Shown in pieces: positions 55,623 through 63,455 of a DNA stretch of 64,000 bases. The DNA comes from Bordetella genomosp. 9 (GTDB lineage Bacteria > Pseudomonadota > Gammaproteobacteria > Burkholderiales > Burkholderiaceae_B). Position 1 is the stretch's first letter. Each line of letters opens with the position of its first letter. Position numbers and translations under genes: made by a program. Under the pieces are notes generated by a model. The model was given only the letters and a program-made list of their open reading frames with translations. It was not told where the DNA came from and ran no database searches. The stretch lies in NCBI RefSeq assembly GCF_002261425.1, contig NZ_NEVJ01000001.1, positions 1,217,083-1,281,082 on the forward strand, given 5' to 3'.

Positions 55623-58241
55623 CTATGCGTCGTCGAGGTAGGCAGACCGCACGCGCGCGGCTTTCTCGCGGTCTCGCCTGCGCAATGCGTCCTCGACCGC
55701 GCGTCCGATGTCGTCGGCCGACATGCCGGCGGCGGGCGAAATGGTGATTTGGATGGTGTCGCCCTGGACGATGACCTGGCGGGCCTCGGCAGGCGGCAGT
55801 GCCGGCCGGGTATCGAACGGCCCGGCACCTTGCGCGGCAATGACGCCGCCCGGCGCGCCAGAATCGGCCAGGACGGGCGAAACCGGCGCCAGGGCACCTC
55901 CGATAGCTACCGAAGCGGCAAGCGCCTGTGCGGCGCGTATCGCGGCCGGCTGGGCATTGCGGATACCGGCGGCCGCACCTTGGGACACGAATTCGCCCTG
56001 CGCCATGAAAACCCGGCTAGGCGAGCGGATGCCCAATTTCTCCTTGAACCAGTCGACCATGCCGCCGCCCAGGTTGCTGATGGTGTCCTTCACGGCGCCG
56101 CCCATGCTGGTAATGCCGTTAATAAGGCCCTGGATCAGCATGCTGCCGAACTCGCTGAATTTCGCGGGCAGCTCGACGCCGAGGGCGGACAGGCCGGCCG
56201 AAATCGCGCGATAGAGCAAGCCCATGGGCGACCAGTCGGCGAGCAGGGCGCCCACGCCGGCAAGGCCGCCGGAGAATGCCTGTTTCACGCTATCCCACAA
56301 CCCGATGAAAAACGCCCTGATCGGCTCCCAATACTGATAGATCAGGTAAGCGGCCACGGCGATGCCCGTCAATGCGAGCATCAGTGGGTTCGTGAGCAAT
56401 GCCCGGCCAACGGCCACGACAGCGGACCCGACGCCGCCCACCGCCCGGGCCAATAGGCCGAAGAGGGATGCAACGCTGGGTAGCGCTATGCCGATCTGCG
56501 CGAACATGAACCGAGTCAGCGCCATGGGGCCGACGACGGACGCGAAGGCCAGCGCGAGTCCACCGAACGCAGCGGCCAGGCCCGTCGCGACGGCCAGGAT
56601 CTTGACCAGCGTTCCGACCAGTACGGGATTGGCGCGCGCCCACTCGCCGAAGCGCGCGGCCAGGTCGCCCGCCCAATTGAGCAGTTCCTTCAATTGCGGC
56701 GCCACGGTGGCACCCACGGTGGCAAGGGCGTTTGTGAAGCTACCCTCGGCGGCTTCGGCGGTATTGGCGAGCGTTTGCAACTGCTCGTCGACGCGCTTTT
56801 GCAGGTCGCCTTGCTCCTGCATGCGCGTGACGACATCCTTGTAGCCCGCGACTCCCTTCGCCATCAACGTATTGACGACTTGCAGCGTTTCGGCATCGTC
56901 GCCGAATAGCGCTTTCAGGACGCTGGTGCGTTGCACGCTGGTGAGCGATTTCAGGCGGTCGAGCTGCGCGAATAGTTGGTCCAGTCCGCCGAACTCCCCT
57001 TTGCCGTCAGTGAAGTCCAGTTTGAAACCTTGCGTCGCGAGCAGTGCGTTGGCTTTACCCACCTTATCGGCATCAAGCCCGGCCTGGAATACCTTCCGCA
57101 GGGCATTGCCGGCCGATTCGCCCACCATGCCGGTCTGGTCCATCATGACCAGCAGCGGAGCCAGCATCTTGCTGGCCTCCAGGCCCTCGCGCCCGATGAT
57201 GCCGAGGACTGGAGAAAGCTTCGTGAAGCCCTGCAGCATGTTGTTGGAGTCGACGCCGATATAGAACGTGCGCTGTATCACGTCCATTAGGCCCATCATG
57301 TCCTTTTCGCTGGTGCGTGTTGCGTCCTGCATCTTGGCGGCGAACTCGGCGGCTTCGGTGACAGGCATTTTGAGCAGCACGCCGAGGTAGGCCGTGGCCT
57401 TGCCCAGGCCGCCCAGTATCGTTGCGGATGACATGCCCTGGCGGCGCAACATGGTCATCATGTTCTGGAAGTCAGCGGTCGTGCCGGGTAGCTTGTCGCC
57501 CAACTGCGTCGCCAGATCGCTGATGCGTTGGAAATCGGCCGCCACGGTGCCGTCGCTGCCCATTAGCGCGACCTTGAGTTGGGTGGCGGCGTCCTCGGCG
57601 GGCGCGAAAGCGCCGACCACGGCGCTCAGAGGCCGTGACAGCGCATAGGCGCCACCCAGGCCGCCCGCACCGGCCACCGCCGCGCTGCCCGCTACGCTGC
57701 GCCCGCGCTCCAGTGCCGTCCGGGCTCGCGCCTGCCGTTCCTGACGTTCTGCGACAGCCTTCAGCCGTGCCGCTTGTTGCGCCAAGGCCTGGTTGGTCTG
57801 TCCGATGTTCTGGCGCAGTTCGCGTTCGTGGCTGGAGAGGTTGCCGGTGGAGACCCCCGCTGCCGACAACCGGCTGCGCAGCTCTTGGAGCCGGACGGAT
57901 TGCTGGGCAGCGGCATCCTTTAAACGGCCAGCCGTCGCGACGGCACGGTCGAATTCGCGGCGCATCTCTCGTGTTGGATTCTGCGTGTCGCGCATTTGCC
58001 GGGAGAGCTGCCCGACACGTTCTTGGGCAGCGGCAAGCTCGCTACGGGCGCCGCGCAGACCGGCCGACAGGCCGCGAAACTCGCCGATGTCGCGTTGGGT
58101 GGCATTCAAGGTGCGCAGGCGATCACGTAGCGCCACCATTTCCTTGCCTGACGCGGCGGCTTCACCCTTGATCTTGGAGAGTGGCCCTGCAAGCTTGTCC
58201 TGCAGGGCCGTGACGACACGCAGCGCGAGGGCTTTGTCCAT
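55623..58241 (-). CDS. T: Tail tape-measure protein T (P2 gpT-like)
   Basis: Tape-measure protein of 872 aa; its length sets tail length. The N-terminal 190 residues are coiled coil (LSKIKGEAAASGKEMVALRDRLRTL ...). A conserved TMP domain follows (ATQLKVALMGSDGTV to FGDDAETLQVVNTLM). Hydrophobic helices lie in the second half (VLVGTLVKILAVATGLAAAFGGLALAF and LALTGIAVAAYLIYQYW), and a GDTIQITISPAAGM-type C-terminal domain closes it. It starts three bases after the E' stop. Confidence 0.95.
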   Translation of the reverse strand: MDKALALRVVTALQDKLAGPLSKIKGEAAASGKEMVALRDRLRTLNATQRDIGEFRGLSAGLRGARSELAAAQERVGQLSRQMRDTQNPTREMRREFDRAVATAGRLKDAAAQQSVRLQELRSRLSAAGVSTGNLSSHERELRQNIGQTNQALAQQAARLKAVAERQERQARARTALERGRSVAGSAAVAGAGGLGGAYALSRPLSAVVGAFAPAEDAATQLKVALMGSDGTVAADFQRISDLATQLGDKLPGTTADFQNMMTMLRRQGMSSATILGGLGKATAYLGVLLKMPVTEAAEFAAKMQDATRTSEKDMMGLMDVIQRTFYIGVDSNNMLQGFTKLSPVLGIIGREGLEASKMLAPLLVMMDQTGMVGESAGNALRKVFQAGLDADKVGKANALLATQGFKLDFTDGKGEFGGLDQLFAQLDRLKSLTSVQRTSVLKALFGDDAETLQVVNTLMAKGVAGYKDVVTRMQEQGDLQKRVDEQLQTLANTAEAAEGSFTNALATVGATVAPQLKELLNWAGDLAARFGEWARANPVLVGTLVKILAVATGLAAAFGGLALAFASVVGPMALTRFMFAQIGIALPSVASLFGLLARAVGGVGSAVVAVGRALLTNPLMLALTGIAVAAYLIYQYWEPIRAFFIGLWDSVKQAFSGGLAGVGALLADWSPMGLLYRAISAGLSALGVELPAKFSEFGSMLIQGLINGITSMGGAVKDTISNLGGGMVDWFKEKLGIRSPSRVFMAQGEFVSQGAAAGIRNAQPAAIRAAQALAASVAIGGALAPVSPVLADSGAPGGVIAAQGAGPFDTRPALPPAEARQVIVQGDTIQITISPAAGMSADDIGRAVEDALRRRDREKAARVRSAYLDDA

Positions 58242-58244
58242 GGG

Positions 58245-58708
58245 TCAGGATTCCGGGTTGTGCCGCACCCGCGCCCGTTCACGCCATTGGTACAGCTCGT
58301 GCAAGGCCATGGCGTAAAGATCCGCACGCGGCCAATGAAAGACATAGGCGATGTCGGCCACCGCCTCGTCCACTAGATCAGGAATTTGGCCCTGTCTGCC
58401 TTCGTCAGCAAAAAAGAGGCAATCGCCGCCCCCAGGCTCATCAGATCGGCGGGGTCGAGCCGGGACACCTCCAGCGCGGTCAGCATCGGCGTGCTGACGC
58501 GCGGCAGCACCGTCTGCAGGGCGATGACATCGATCTGGCCCAGCGCGACGAGCGACACGCCGCGCAGGGCGCCGGCATCCGGCTTGCGGATGGTGATACT
58601 GCCGATGCTCTGCTCGCCGCGTTGAATGGGCTCGTCCAACTCGACGACGCGGATGTTCGGGTTTTCGGTGGCAGCTTGCTTGCCGTCCTGGTCATTGGTG
58701 GTAGTCAT
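58245..58708 (-). CDS. E': Tail assembly protein E+E' made by -1 frameshift
   Basis: Reading gene E, slipping -1 at the heptamer T TTT TTG (58409-58415) and continuing in the E' frame gives one fused product ending DEAVADIAYVFHWPRADLYA...RVRHNPES. The E' part (42 codons from the GTG at 58373) is the P2 GpE'-type segment. In P2 the same heptamer makes E+E', a chaperone for the tape measure. The slippery codons are exactly in phase (TCT TTT TTG), so the frameshift is strongly supported. The E' part alone spans 58245-58373. Confidence 0.85.
58373..58708 (-). CDS. E: Tail assembly chaperone E (unshifted product)
   Basis: Protein of 111 aa of the P2 gpE family (tail assembly chaperone). Segments IRVVELDEPIQRGEQSIGSITIRKPDAGALRGVSLVAL and VLPRVSTPMLTALEVSRLDPADLMSLGAAIASFLL are typical. 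The stop TAG overlaps the possible GTG start of the E' frame. It lies 23 bases after the tube gene FII. Confidence 0.92.
   Translation of the reverse strand: MTTTNDQDGKQAATENPNIRVVELDEPIQRGEQSIGSITIRKPDAGALRGVSLVALGQIDVIALQTVLPRVSTPMLTALEVSRLDPADLMSLGAAIASFLLTKADRAKFLI
58409..58415 (-). promoter_or_regulatory. Slippery heptamer T TTT TTG (-1 frameshift site)
   Basis: The heptamer lies in gene E in the X XXY YYZ phase (codons TCT TTT TTG), 37 bases before the E stop. Slipping back one base continues directly into the E' frame with no stop. The same sequence and position are known from P2 E/E'. Confidence 0.85.
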
Positions 58709-58731
58709 GAATGCTCCAGAGGGTTGGCGGC

Positions 58732-59247
58732 TTACATGCCGATGGCGCGGCGGATGGCTTCGTTGCGGTCCACGCCACCGATCATTTCCAACAGGTTGAA
58801 GATATCGACTTCGATCAGGACTTCGCCGTTGAGCGTTTCCTTGTAGTAGACGCACTCGGTGGAAATCTTCCATTCGGTGTCGTCGCCCACTTTCGAGTCG
58901 CCGCGGTCAAGCTCCGAGTGCCGGCCGCGAAAGACGATTTCCACCGTGTCCACGGCCCCGGTGTCGTCGCGCTGGTACGCGGCCATGAACCGGAGCTGTA
59001 CGCCGTCGACGGTGCCGTTACCCATTTGCTGGAGCACCTTCTTGACGTAGCCGGCGCACGTCCACTCCAGTTTCAGAGCGTCGTCGTCCAGGCCGAAATC
59101 GGCCTTGGCCGCGCCACCCATGCCGGCGGCCCGAAAGGCCTCCATCTTGCGCGACAACTTGGGCAGCGTGACGGCCGTGGCGACGCCGAGCATGGACTCG
59201 GCATCGTTCGTAATATTCATGTTCTTGAGCTTGGAGGGCATGCCCAT
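58732..59247 (-). CDS. FII: Phage major tail tube protein FII
   Basis: Tail tube protein (171 aa, canonical length) of the P2 FII family. The start MGMPSKLKNMNITNDAESMLG and the segments VTLPKLSRKMEAFRAAGMGG, LKLEWTCAGYVKKVLQQMG and EVDIFNLLEMIGGVDRNEAIRRAIGM are diagnostic. It follows the sheath gene with a 60-base gap. Confidence 0.96.
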   Translation of the reverse strand: MGMPSKLKNMNITNDAESMLGVATAVTLPKLSRKMEAFRAAGMGGAAKADFGLDDDALKLEWTCAGYVKKVLQQMGNGTVDGVQLRFMAAYQRDDTGAVDTVEIVFRGRHSELDRGDSKVGDDTEWKISTECVYYKETLNGEVLIEVDIFNLLEMIGGVDRNEAIRRAIGM

Positions 59248-59307
59248 GTCGATTGCTCCGTAAGTCGATGATCGGAAAAAGGGGCCGGGCGGATGCCCGA
59301 CCGGCTA

Positions 59308-60489
59308 TCAGGCGTTCACGCGATCAGCGAAATTGACCAGGTAGCGGTCCGTGATGCGCTGACGGAAGACGATGTTCTCGGCAGGCGGGACCGGCGTATA
59401 GTCGTAGTCGATGTAGAACTGCCCGGACTTGAGCACTTCCTTGGTATTGGGCTCGGGATCGAACCAGGCCTGGCCGTCGATGATGTAACCCAGGTTCTTC
59501 CACGTCCGCATCTTGCTGTTGATGCCTTCGATGATGTCTTTCACCAGCGTGGGGTGCAGCGGTGCGTCCACTGCCCACATATGTGCCTCGGCCATGGTGT
59601 CGGCGATGATCTGGGCGGTGCGGGTGTAATTCTCGAAGGGATAGAGGCTTTGTGGCCCGGCGCAGGTCCGGCTACCCCAGAAGCGGTAGCCGGTCTTTTC
59701 GATCAGTGTGGTGATGTCCTTTGCGTTCAGGTAGCCCGCATCGGTGGCGGGGTCCTGCAGGTCCCACCAAACATCTTTGCTGATGCCCGTCACGTTGTTG
59801 ACGACGACGTTGGACAGGGTCTTGTGCCAGCCGATATCGTTGTCGATCTTAGCGCGCAGGCCCAGGGCGGTGGCTGACGCCGAAATGATGGCATCGGCGC
59901 TGGCGACGGTGTCCCAGCCCATGAACTCGGGCCAGATCAGCATCAGCTCGCGCTGGCCGAACGTTTCGCGGTACGCCGCCACGTCCTCTTTCGTGTCGTT
60001 CCCCAGGCAGCTCGCGTATGCAAAGCCGCGTAGCTTCTGTGCGATGCTCGCGAGCTGCGCGGTGACACTTTCATTTTCCAGGCCCGGTGCGCCCAGGATC
60101 CGGGGTTTGACGCGCGGCCCGCCAGTCTGTGCGGCCAGCAGGGCGTTCAAGCCGGTGTACATGCCGGATGCGTCGACACCGCCGATAACGTTGGACGTGG
60201 TTTCCGCCTCCGTTTCGCCCTCGGCCACGCGCACCACGACGGTGGCGGGATTGGTTTGCGCGGAAATGGCGGACAGTGTCTTGGCGAGCGTGCCCTTGTC
60301 GCCCGCCTTGCCCAGCGCGCCCAGGACGTTGGTCAATAGGATGGGGCGGTTGAGCGGGAACGTCGTCGCATCGGCATCCTCGGCCGTCGCGACAATGCCG
60401 ACGATGGAGGTTTCGACGGTACGGATCGGCCGTGTGCCGTCGTCGACTTCGAGCACGCGTACGCCGTGATGGTAGGAATCGGCAGCCAT
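59308..60489 (-). CDS. FI: Phage tail sheath protein FI
   Basis: Contractile sheath protein (393 aa, canonical length) of the P2 FI family. HHGVRVLEVDDGTRPIRTVETSIVGIVATAEDAD at the N-terminus, PRILGAPGLEN, WPEFMGWDTV, and the C-terminal FWGSRTCAGPQSLYPFENYTRTAQIIADTMAEAHMW are conserved. It is the first gene of the leftward tail block and should be under late (Ogr-type) control. Confidence 0.97.
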   Translation of the reverse strand: MAADSYHHGVRVLEVDDGTRPIRTVETSIVGIVATAEDADATTFPLNRPILLTNVLGALGKAGDKGTLAKTLSAISAQTNPATVVVRVAEGETEAETTSNVIGGVDASGMYTGLNALLAAQTGGPRVKPRILGAPGLENESVTAQLASIAQKLRGFAYASCLGNDTKEDVAAYRETFGQRELMLIWPEFMGWDTVASADAIISASATALGLRAKIDNDIGWHKTLSNVVVNNVTGISKDVWWDLQDPATDAGYLNAKDITTLIEKTGYRFWGSRTCAGPQSLYPFENYTRTAQIIADTMAEAHMWAVDAPLHPTLVKDIIEGINSKMRTWKNLGYIIDGQAWFDPEPNTKEVLKSGQFYIDYDYTPVPPAENIVFRQRITDRYLVNFADRVNA

Positions 60490-60586
60490 GGAGAGCCCTC
60501 AAGTGATGGTGAGCGGAACCCGCCGGGATGGCGACGGGAATACCGCCCAGTCTGAGGTTGCGCTCTCGCGCGCGCACGTATTCGCC

Positions 60587-60606
60587 GTTGTATACGGCGC
60601 GCCAAC
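60587..60606. promoter_or_regulatory. Candidate late-activator dyad upstream of sheath gene
   Basis: A dyad GTTG-N12-CAAC (flanked on the coding strand as TTGTTG...CAACGG) is centred 107 bases upstream of the FI start. P2-type Ogr/Delta activators bind short dyads with a roughly 12-base spacer centred near -55, so the position is suitable; the exact consensus match is imperfect. Confidence 0.35.
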
Positions 60607-60616
60607 AAGGTGGTGG

Positions 60617-61381
60617 CTATGCTGTGCGGCGCTCTTTCGTGATGCCGGACAGGCGATCCACGGCCACGTTGAAATAGTGCTCGCTCATCTCGATGCCGGT
60701 GAACTGCTTTCCTTGCAGGATGGCGGCGGCGCCCGTCGTCCCGTACCCCATGAACGGATCGAGGACGTGCGCGCCGCACGCGGCCAGCAGGCTGTCCATC
60801 AAGGGCAGTGGTTTGCCGACCTGGTGCAGCTTTTCCCCCGGCTTCTGCTGGACGCGGAATACGCCCGGGGCATAGCCATTGCCCGTCAAGGCGCCCTTGC
60901 TGCCCCACGCGAAATACTCCGCCTGGGCGCGAAAACCGCCCTTGTAAGGGCGCGAGCTGCCCGCTTTATCCCATACGCCGACGCCACGCCAGGTGAAGCC
61001 CGCCGATTGCAACGCGTCGGTGGTGACGGGAAGTTGCCGCCAGTCGCTGAAAACAACCATCAGGCCGCCGGGGGCGAGGCGCGCAAAGCATAGGGACATC
61101 CATAAGGCGGACCAATGCAAGTAACTCCGCTGGTCCTTGGTATCGCCGGGGAAATCGGGCCAGGGTGAATCCTTGCCGGAATTCAGGTATTTGTTCCCGG
61201 TGGATCCGGCGCGCTGACCCTTGGACTGCCCGCCGCTGGAATAGGGTGGGTCCGTGACGACGGCGTCGAACGTGCCGGTCAGCGCTGGCAATATGGAAAG
61301 GCAGTCGCCCAGGAACAGATCGGCCGTGGTAAGGGCCTTATGCCTGACTGCGACGGGAGCGGTGCGGGGGCGAATCTTCAT
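60617..61381 (-). CDS. Phage DNA methyltransferase (N6-adenine/N4-cytosine type)
   Basis: SAM-dependent DNA methyltransferase (254 aa). The catalytic motif DPPYSSGGQ (about residue 45) precedes the SAM-binding motif LDPFMGYGTTGAAAIL (about 205), an order typical of the beta class; the C-terminal KQFTGIEMSEHYFNVAVDRL is also typical. The start ATG 61381 has AAGGA eight bases upstream and lies in a hairpin; it overlaps the com-like gene by 44 bases. No restriction gene is present, so it probably protects phage DNA or modifies host DNA. Target sequence unknown. Confidence 0.92.
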   Translation of the reverse strand: MKIRPRTAPVAVRHKALTTADLFLGDCLSILPALTGTFDAVVTDPPYSSGGQSKGQRAGSTGNKYLNSGKDSPWPDFPGDTKDQRSYLHWSALWMSLCFARLAPGGLMVVFSDWRQLPVTTDALQSAGFTWRGVGVWDKAGSSRPYKGGFRAQAEYFAWGSKGALTGNGYAPGVFRVQQKPGEKLHQVGKPLPLMDSLLAACGAHVLDPFMGYGTTGAAAILQGKQFTGIEMSEHYFNVAVDRLSGITKERRTA

Positions 61382-61541
61382 GGAGCAATTCCTTGTTGGA
61401 CGCTCCATGGCGTTCGGCGTTTAGGGTGCTCGCGGCACTCGCGTGATTGAAAGTCCCGCATCGCGGGCACTTGATCCGGATGGAGACAAAAAGACCTTCG
61501 GCCAGCTTGCGCTGGCAGGAACCGCATCGAAATTCGGTCAT
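61338..61541 (-). CDS. com: Mu Com-like zinc-finger translational regulator
   Basis: Protein of 67 aa with a zinc finger of the Com type: EFRCGSCQRKL (CxxC), then IRIKCPRCGTFNH (CxxC). In phage Mu, Com binds mom mRNA and opens a hairpin so that the modification gene can be translated. The gene overlaps the methyltransferase gene, as com overlaps mom. The C-terminal residues after the finger are Ser/Arg-rich and not conserved. Confidence 0.85.
   Translation of the reverse strand: MTEFRCGSCQRKLAEGLFVSIRIKCPRCGTFNHASAASTLNAERHGASNKELLHEDSPPHRSRRSQA
61379..61409 (-). promoter_or_regulatory. Translation-inhibiting hairpin over methyltransferase start
   Basis: On the coding strand CATGGAGC (61409-61402) pairs perfectly with GCTCCATG (61386-61379), plus a possible G-U pair. 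The 3' arm contains the methyltransferase start codon and the loop contains its AAGGA binding site. This matches the logic of the inhibitor stem of Mu mom that Com relieves. Formation is predicted, not shown. Confidence 0.7.
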
Positions 61542-61639
61542 GGGGCTGCAAACCGTGTGAAGTTTTGGTAGCCTTTGCCCCGCCTGTCGACAGGTGGCGC
61601 GGCCCTGGCCAATCCGGCAGCCCTATACTGCTGGTGCGG

Positions 61640-61671
61640 GGTATCGGGAGTGTTAGCGCACTCCCGATACC
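61640..61671. promoter_or_regulatory. 13-bp perfect inverted repeat in com/recombinase spacer
   Basis: GGTATCGGGAGTG and CACTCCCGATACC are separated by six bases, in the 243-base divergent gap between the com-like gene and the recombinase gene. A CTTTTTC run follows eight bases to the right. It may be a terminator insulating the two units or an operator. Confidence 0.6.
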
Positions 61672-61749
61672 GCCGCGTCTTTTTCGTGCTGCGGGTAGTG
61701 TCTGCGTTCCCGCGCACCCGCGCACCCCGAATGGGTTGTTTGCGCCTCG

Positions 61750-61762
61750 ATCACAATGTGAT
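61750..61762. promoter_or_regulatory. Palindrome upstream of recombinase gene
   Basis: ATCACA-A-TGTGAT, a perfect 6-bp dyad, ends 22 bases before the recombinase ATG, where an operator overlapping promoter or leader would lie. The binding protein is unknown. Confidence 0.4.
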
Positions 61763-61784
61763 ACTTCGTCTTTTTGCGCAGACA

Positions 61785-62795
61785 ATGAACATTGCAGGCA
61801 TCAAGGCACGGCGGCTTCGTGAAATCACCCCGACATTGAGCGAGGCGCTACGGCGATATCTGGAAGAGGTGTCGATAGCGAAGAAAGGGCACATCCAGGA
61901 ACGATCCATCGCCCGTGCCTGGATGGCAACGCGCCTGTGCAATCGCCCCGTGGACCGCATCAGGAATTCCGACTTAATCGAGCTGCGCGACGCCTGGCAG
62001 GCGACGCACGCAGCTTCGACCGTGGTCCGCCGCCTTGCCTTCTTGTCTCATGTCTACACCGTCATCCGCAAGGATTGGGGATTCGACTCGCTGGCGAACC
62101 CCGTGCAGCTCGTACGCAGGCCTGCGGTCAGCGATGCCCGCGACCGGCGGTTCTTCGACCGGATACGTCTGCGTGGCGTGTCGGAAGGGGAATGCCCGCG
62201 CCGCGAGGTCGAATGGATCATTCGCGCCACGCGGTCGCGCGAGCTGCCGACCATCCTTACCCTCGCAGTCGAAACGGGCATGCGCCGCTCCGAGATCGTG
62301 GGAATACGCCGCGAGAACCTCGACCTGCAGCATGGCGTGGTGCATGTGCCGAACTCCAAGAACGGCCGAGCGCGCGACGTGCCGTTGACGCCGTTCGCAA
62401 AGGAAGCGTTGCGGCGGTGGGTGATCGGACGGCCAATGCGCGGGCGGATATTTTCGATGGCGGGCGGATCGGTCACACGGGCGTTCATCCGTGCCAGGAA
62501 GCGCGCGCGCCGACATTACGAGGCGCTTTGCCGTGAGCATGGGCGCCGGCCGAACACCGCCTATTTCCAAGACCTGCGCTTTCATGATGCGCGGCACGAG
62601 GGGACATCGCAGCTCGCGACGGTATTCCAGATCCATGAGCTGGCGAAGGTGAACGGTAACGTCGATACGCGGATGCTGCTGCGCTACTACCATCCTCACG
62701 GCAGGGAGTTGGCCCAGAAGCTAACGCGCAGCGCGTTGGGCCGGCGTCAGCTCGATCAGTTGCGGGACGAGCGGCTGCTGCTGGAGGCGGCTTAG
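61785..62795 (+). CDS. Rci-like shufflon-type tyrosine recombinase
   Basis: Tyrosine recombinase (336 aa) distinct from the integrase at 46.5 kb. The N-terminal half has features I associate with Rci, the shufflon recombinase of IncI plasmids: LSEALRRYLEEVSIAKKGH, then NPVQLVRRPAVSDARDRR. Catalytic residues: Arg in ETGMRRSE, Lys in SKNGRARDVPL, His-x-x-Arg in FHDARHE, and Tyr in LLRYYHPH. The usual later His (GH) reads as Asn (VNGNVDTR), an oddity. ATG 61785 is used, though the frame is open to 61575. It lies on the opposite strand between the tail-fibre assembly and com/methyltransferase genes; its stop overlaps the assembly-gene stop. I infer that it shuffles the fibre-tip cassettes next door. 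Confidence 0.85.
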   Translation: MNIAGIKARRLREITPTLSEALRRYLEEVSIAKKGHIQERSIARAWMATRLCNRPVDRIRNSDLIELRDAWQATHAASTVVRRLAFLSHVYTVIRKDWGFDSLANPVQLVRRPAVSDARDRRFFDRIRLRGVSEGECPRREVEWIIRATRSRELPTILTLAVETGMRRSEIVGIRRENLDLQHGVVHVPNSKNGRARDVPLTPFAKEALRRWVIGRPMRGRIFSMAGGSVTRAFIRARKRARRHYEALCREHGRRPNTAYFQDLRFHDARHEGTSQLATVFQIHELAKVNGNVDTRMLLRYYHPHGRELAQKLTRSALGRRQLDQLRDERLLLEAA

Positions 62796-63178
62796 GTGGA
62801 CGCCGCAGTCTCGTCGTCTACCTGCTGATCGCCGTCCCCGGGTTCCACCACTTCGGGAGCTTCCGTAGTAAGCCAAGCGGGGATTTCTCCCCATCCTGAG
62901 TATCGCGCGTCCTGCCCATCGACCTCCGCGATTTCGCCCAGCGTGTATTGCTTGCCGGTGCCTACCATATAAAGGGTGTCACCGCGATGGTCTTCGACCA
63001 CATCCCACGCTTGCCCGTTCCAGCGCGCGACATGCCCCTCGGGCGCCTGCGGCGGTGATTGGCGAACCGCGCCAAAAGGGATGTTGTAGTTGCCGGCATC
63101 CAAGGCCAGTTCGTTTGCCTTTGTCGGGTAGAGGAAAAGCCCGCTGGTGTCAGTTTGATATACGGGAAGTTGCATCAT
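62792..63178 (-). CDS. Tail-fibre assembly/tail protein (P2 G-position)
   Basis: Protein of 128 aa with the look of phage tail-fibre assembly proteins: LYPTKANELALDAGNYNIPFGAVRQSPPQAPEGHVARWNGQAWDVVEDHRGDTLY is the usual PP-P-G-A-W-G-W-V block found downstream of fibre genes, where such proteins fold the fibre tip. AGGAG seven bases upstream decides ATG 63178 (or 63175). It lies just outside the leftmost shufflon site, so it stays fixed while the cassettes change. Confidence 0.85.
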   Translation of the reverse strand: MMQLPVYQTDTSGLFLYPTKANELALDAGNYNIPFGAVRQSPPQAPEGHVARWNGQAWDVVEDHRGDTLYMVGTGKQYTLGEIAEVDGQDARYSGWGEIPAWLTTEAPEVVEPGDGDQQVDDETAAST

Positions 63179-63194
63179 CTACTCCTGTGGTTAA

Positions 63195-63455
63195 GAAATT
63201 TGCACTGCAAATGCAAGAGCGCTCGGTAGCCGGCAGTTGGATGCCCTCCAACGCATCCAGGGGTCGGTCGACGGGTACAACGACTTCGCAACGTTCTCTG
63301 GTGCTTTCGTCGGCAGCAACACAAGCTCCAACACCCCGAATACTGGCACGCGAAGCACCAATCACCAGGTCAGCTTCGACTCGGCTCGGGTTGCGCGATC
63401 GTCGAGCGAAACCCGCCCGGTGAACGCCGCCTACCATCCTCGCATCCATGCGTGA
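63195..63455 (+). CDS. Alternative tail-fibre tip cassette 1 (silent, plus strand)
   Basis: Open frame without its own credible start, beginning at the shared site (T-A-N-A-R-A-L-G-S-R-Q) and running through a variable region (LDALQRIQGSVDGYNDFATFSGAFVGSN...) to the common tip ending SSETRPVNAAYHPRIHA. The same last third recurs inverted at the right window edge. It would be translated only after inversion joined it to the constant fibre gene. It occupies the part between site 1 and site 2. Confidence 0.75.
   Translation, partial: EICTANARALGSRQLDALQRIQGSVDGYNDFATFSGAFVGSNTSSNTPNTGTRSTNHQVSFDSARVARSSSETRPVNAAYHPRIHA
63203..63217 (+). repeat. Shufflon crossover site 1
   Basis: CACTGCAAATGCAAG in plus orientation, at the left end of the cassette array, 25 bases from the assembly-gene start. 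It is identical over 15 bases to sites 2 and 3; with site 3 it shares a longer context (RGCGCTCGG). It encodes T-A-N-A-R, within the fibre reading frame. Confidence 0.75.

Noticed and set aside
63055..63423. Plus-strand 122-codon frame
   Set aside because: It runs antisense to the assembly gene and then out of frame through cassette 1; it has no tip motif.
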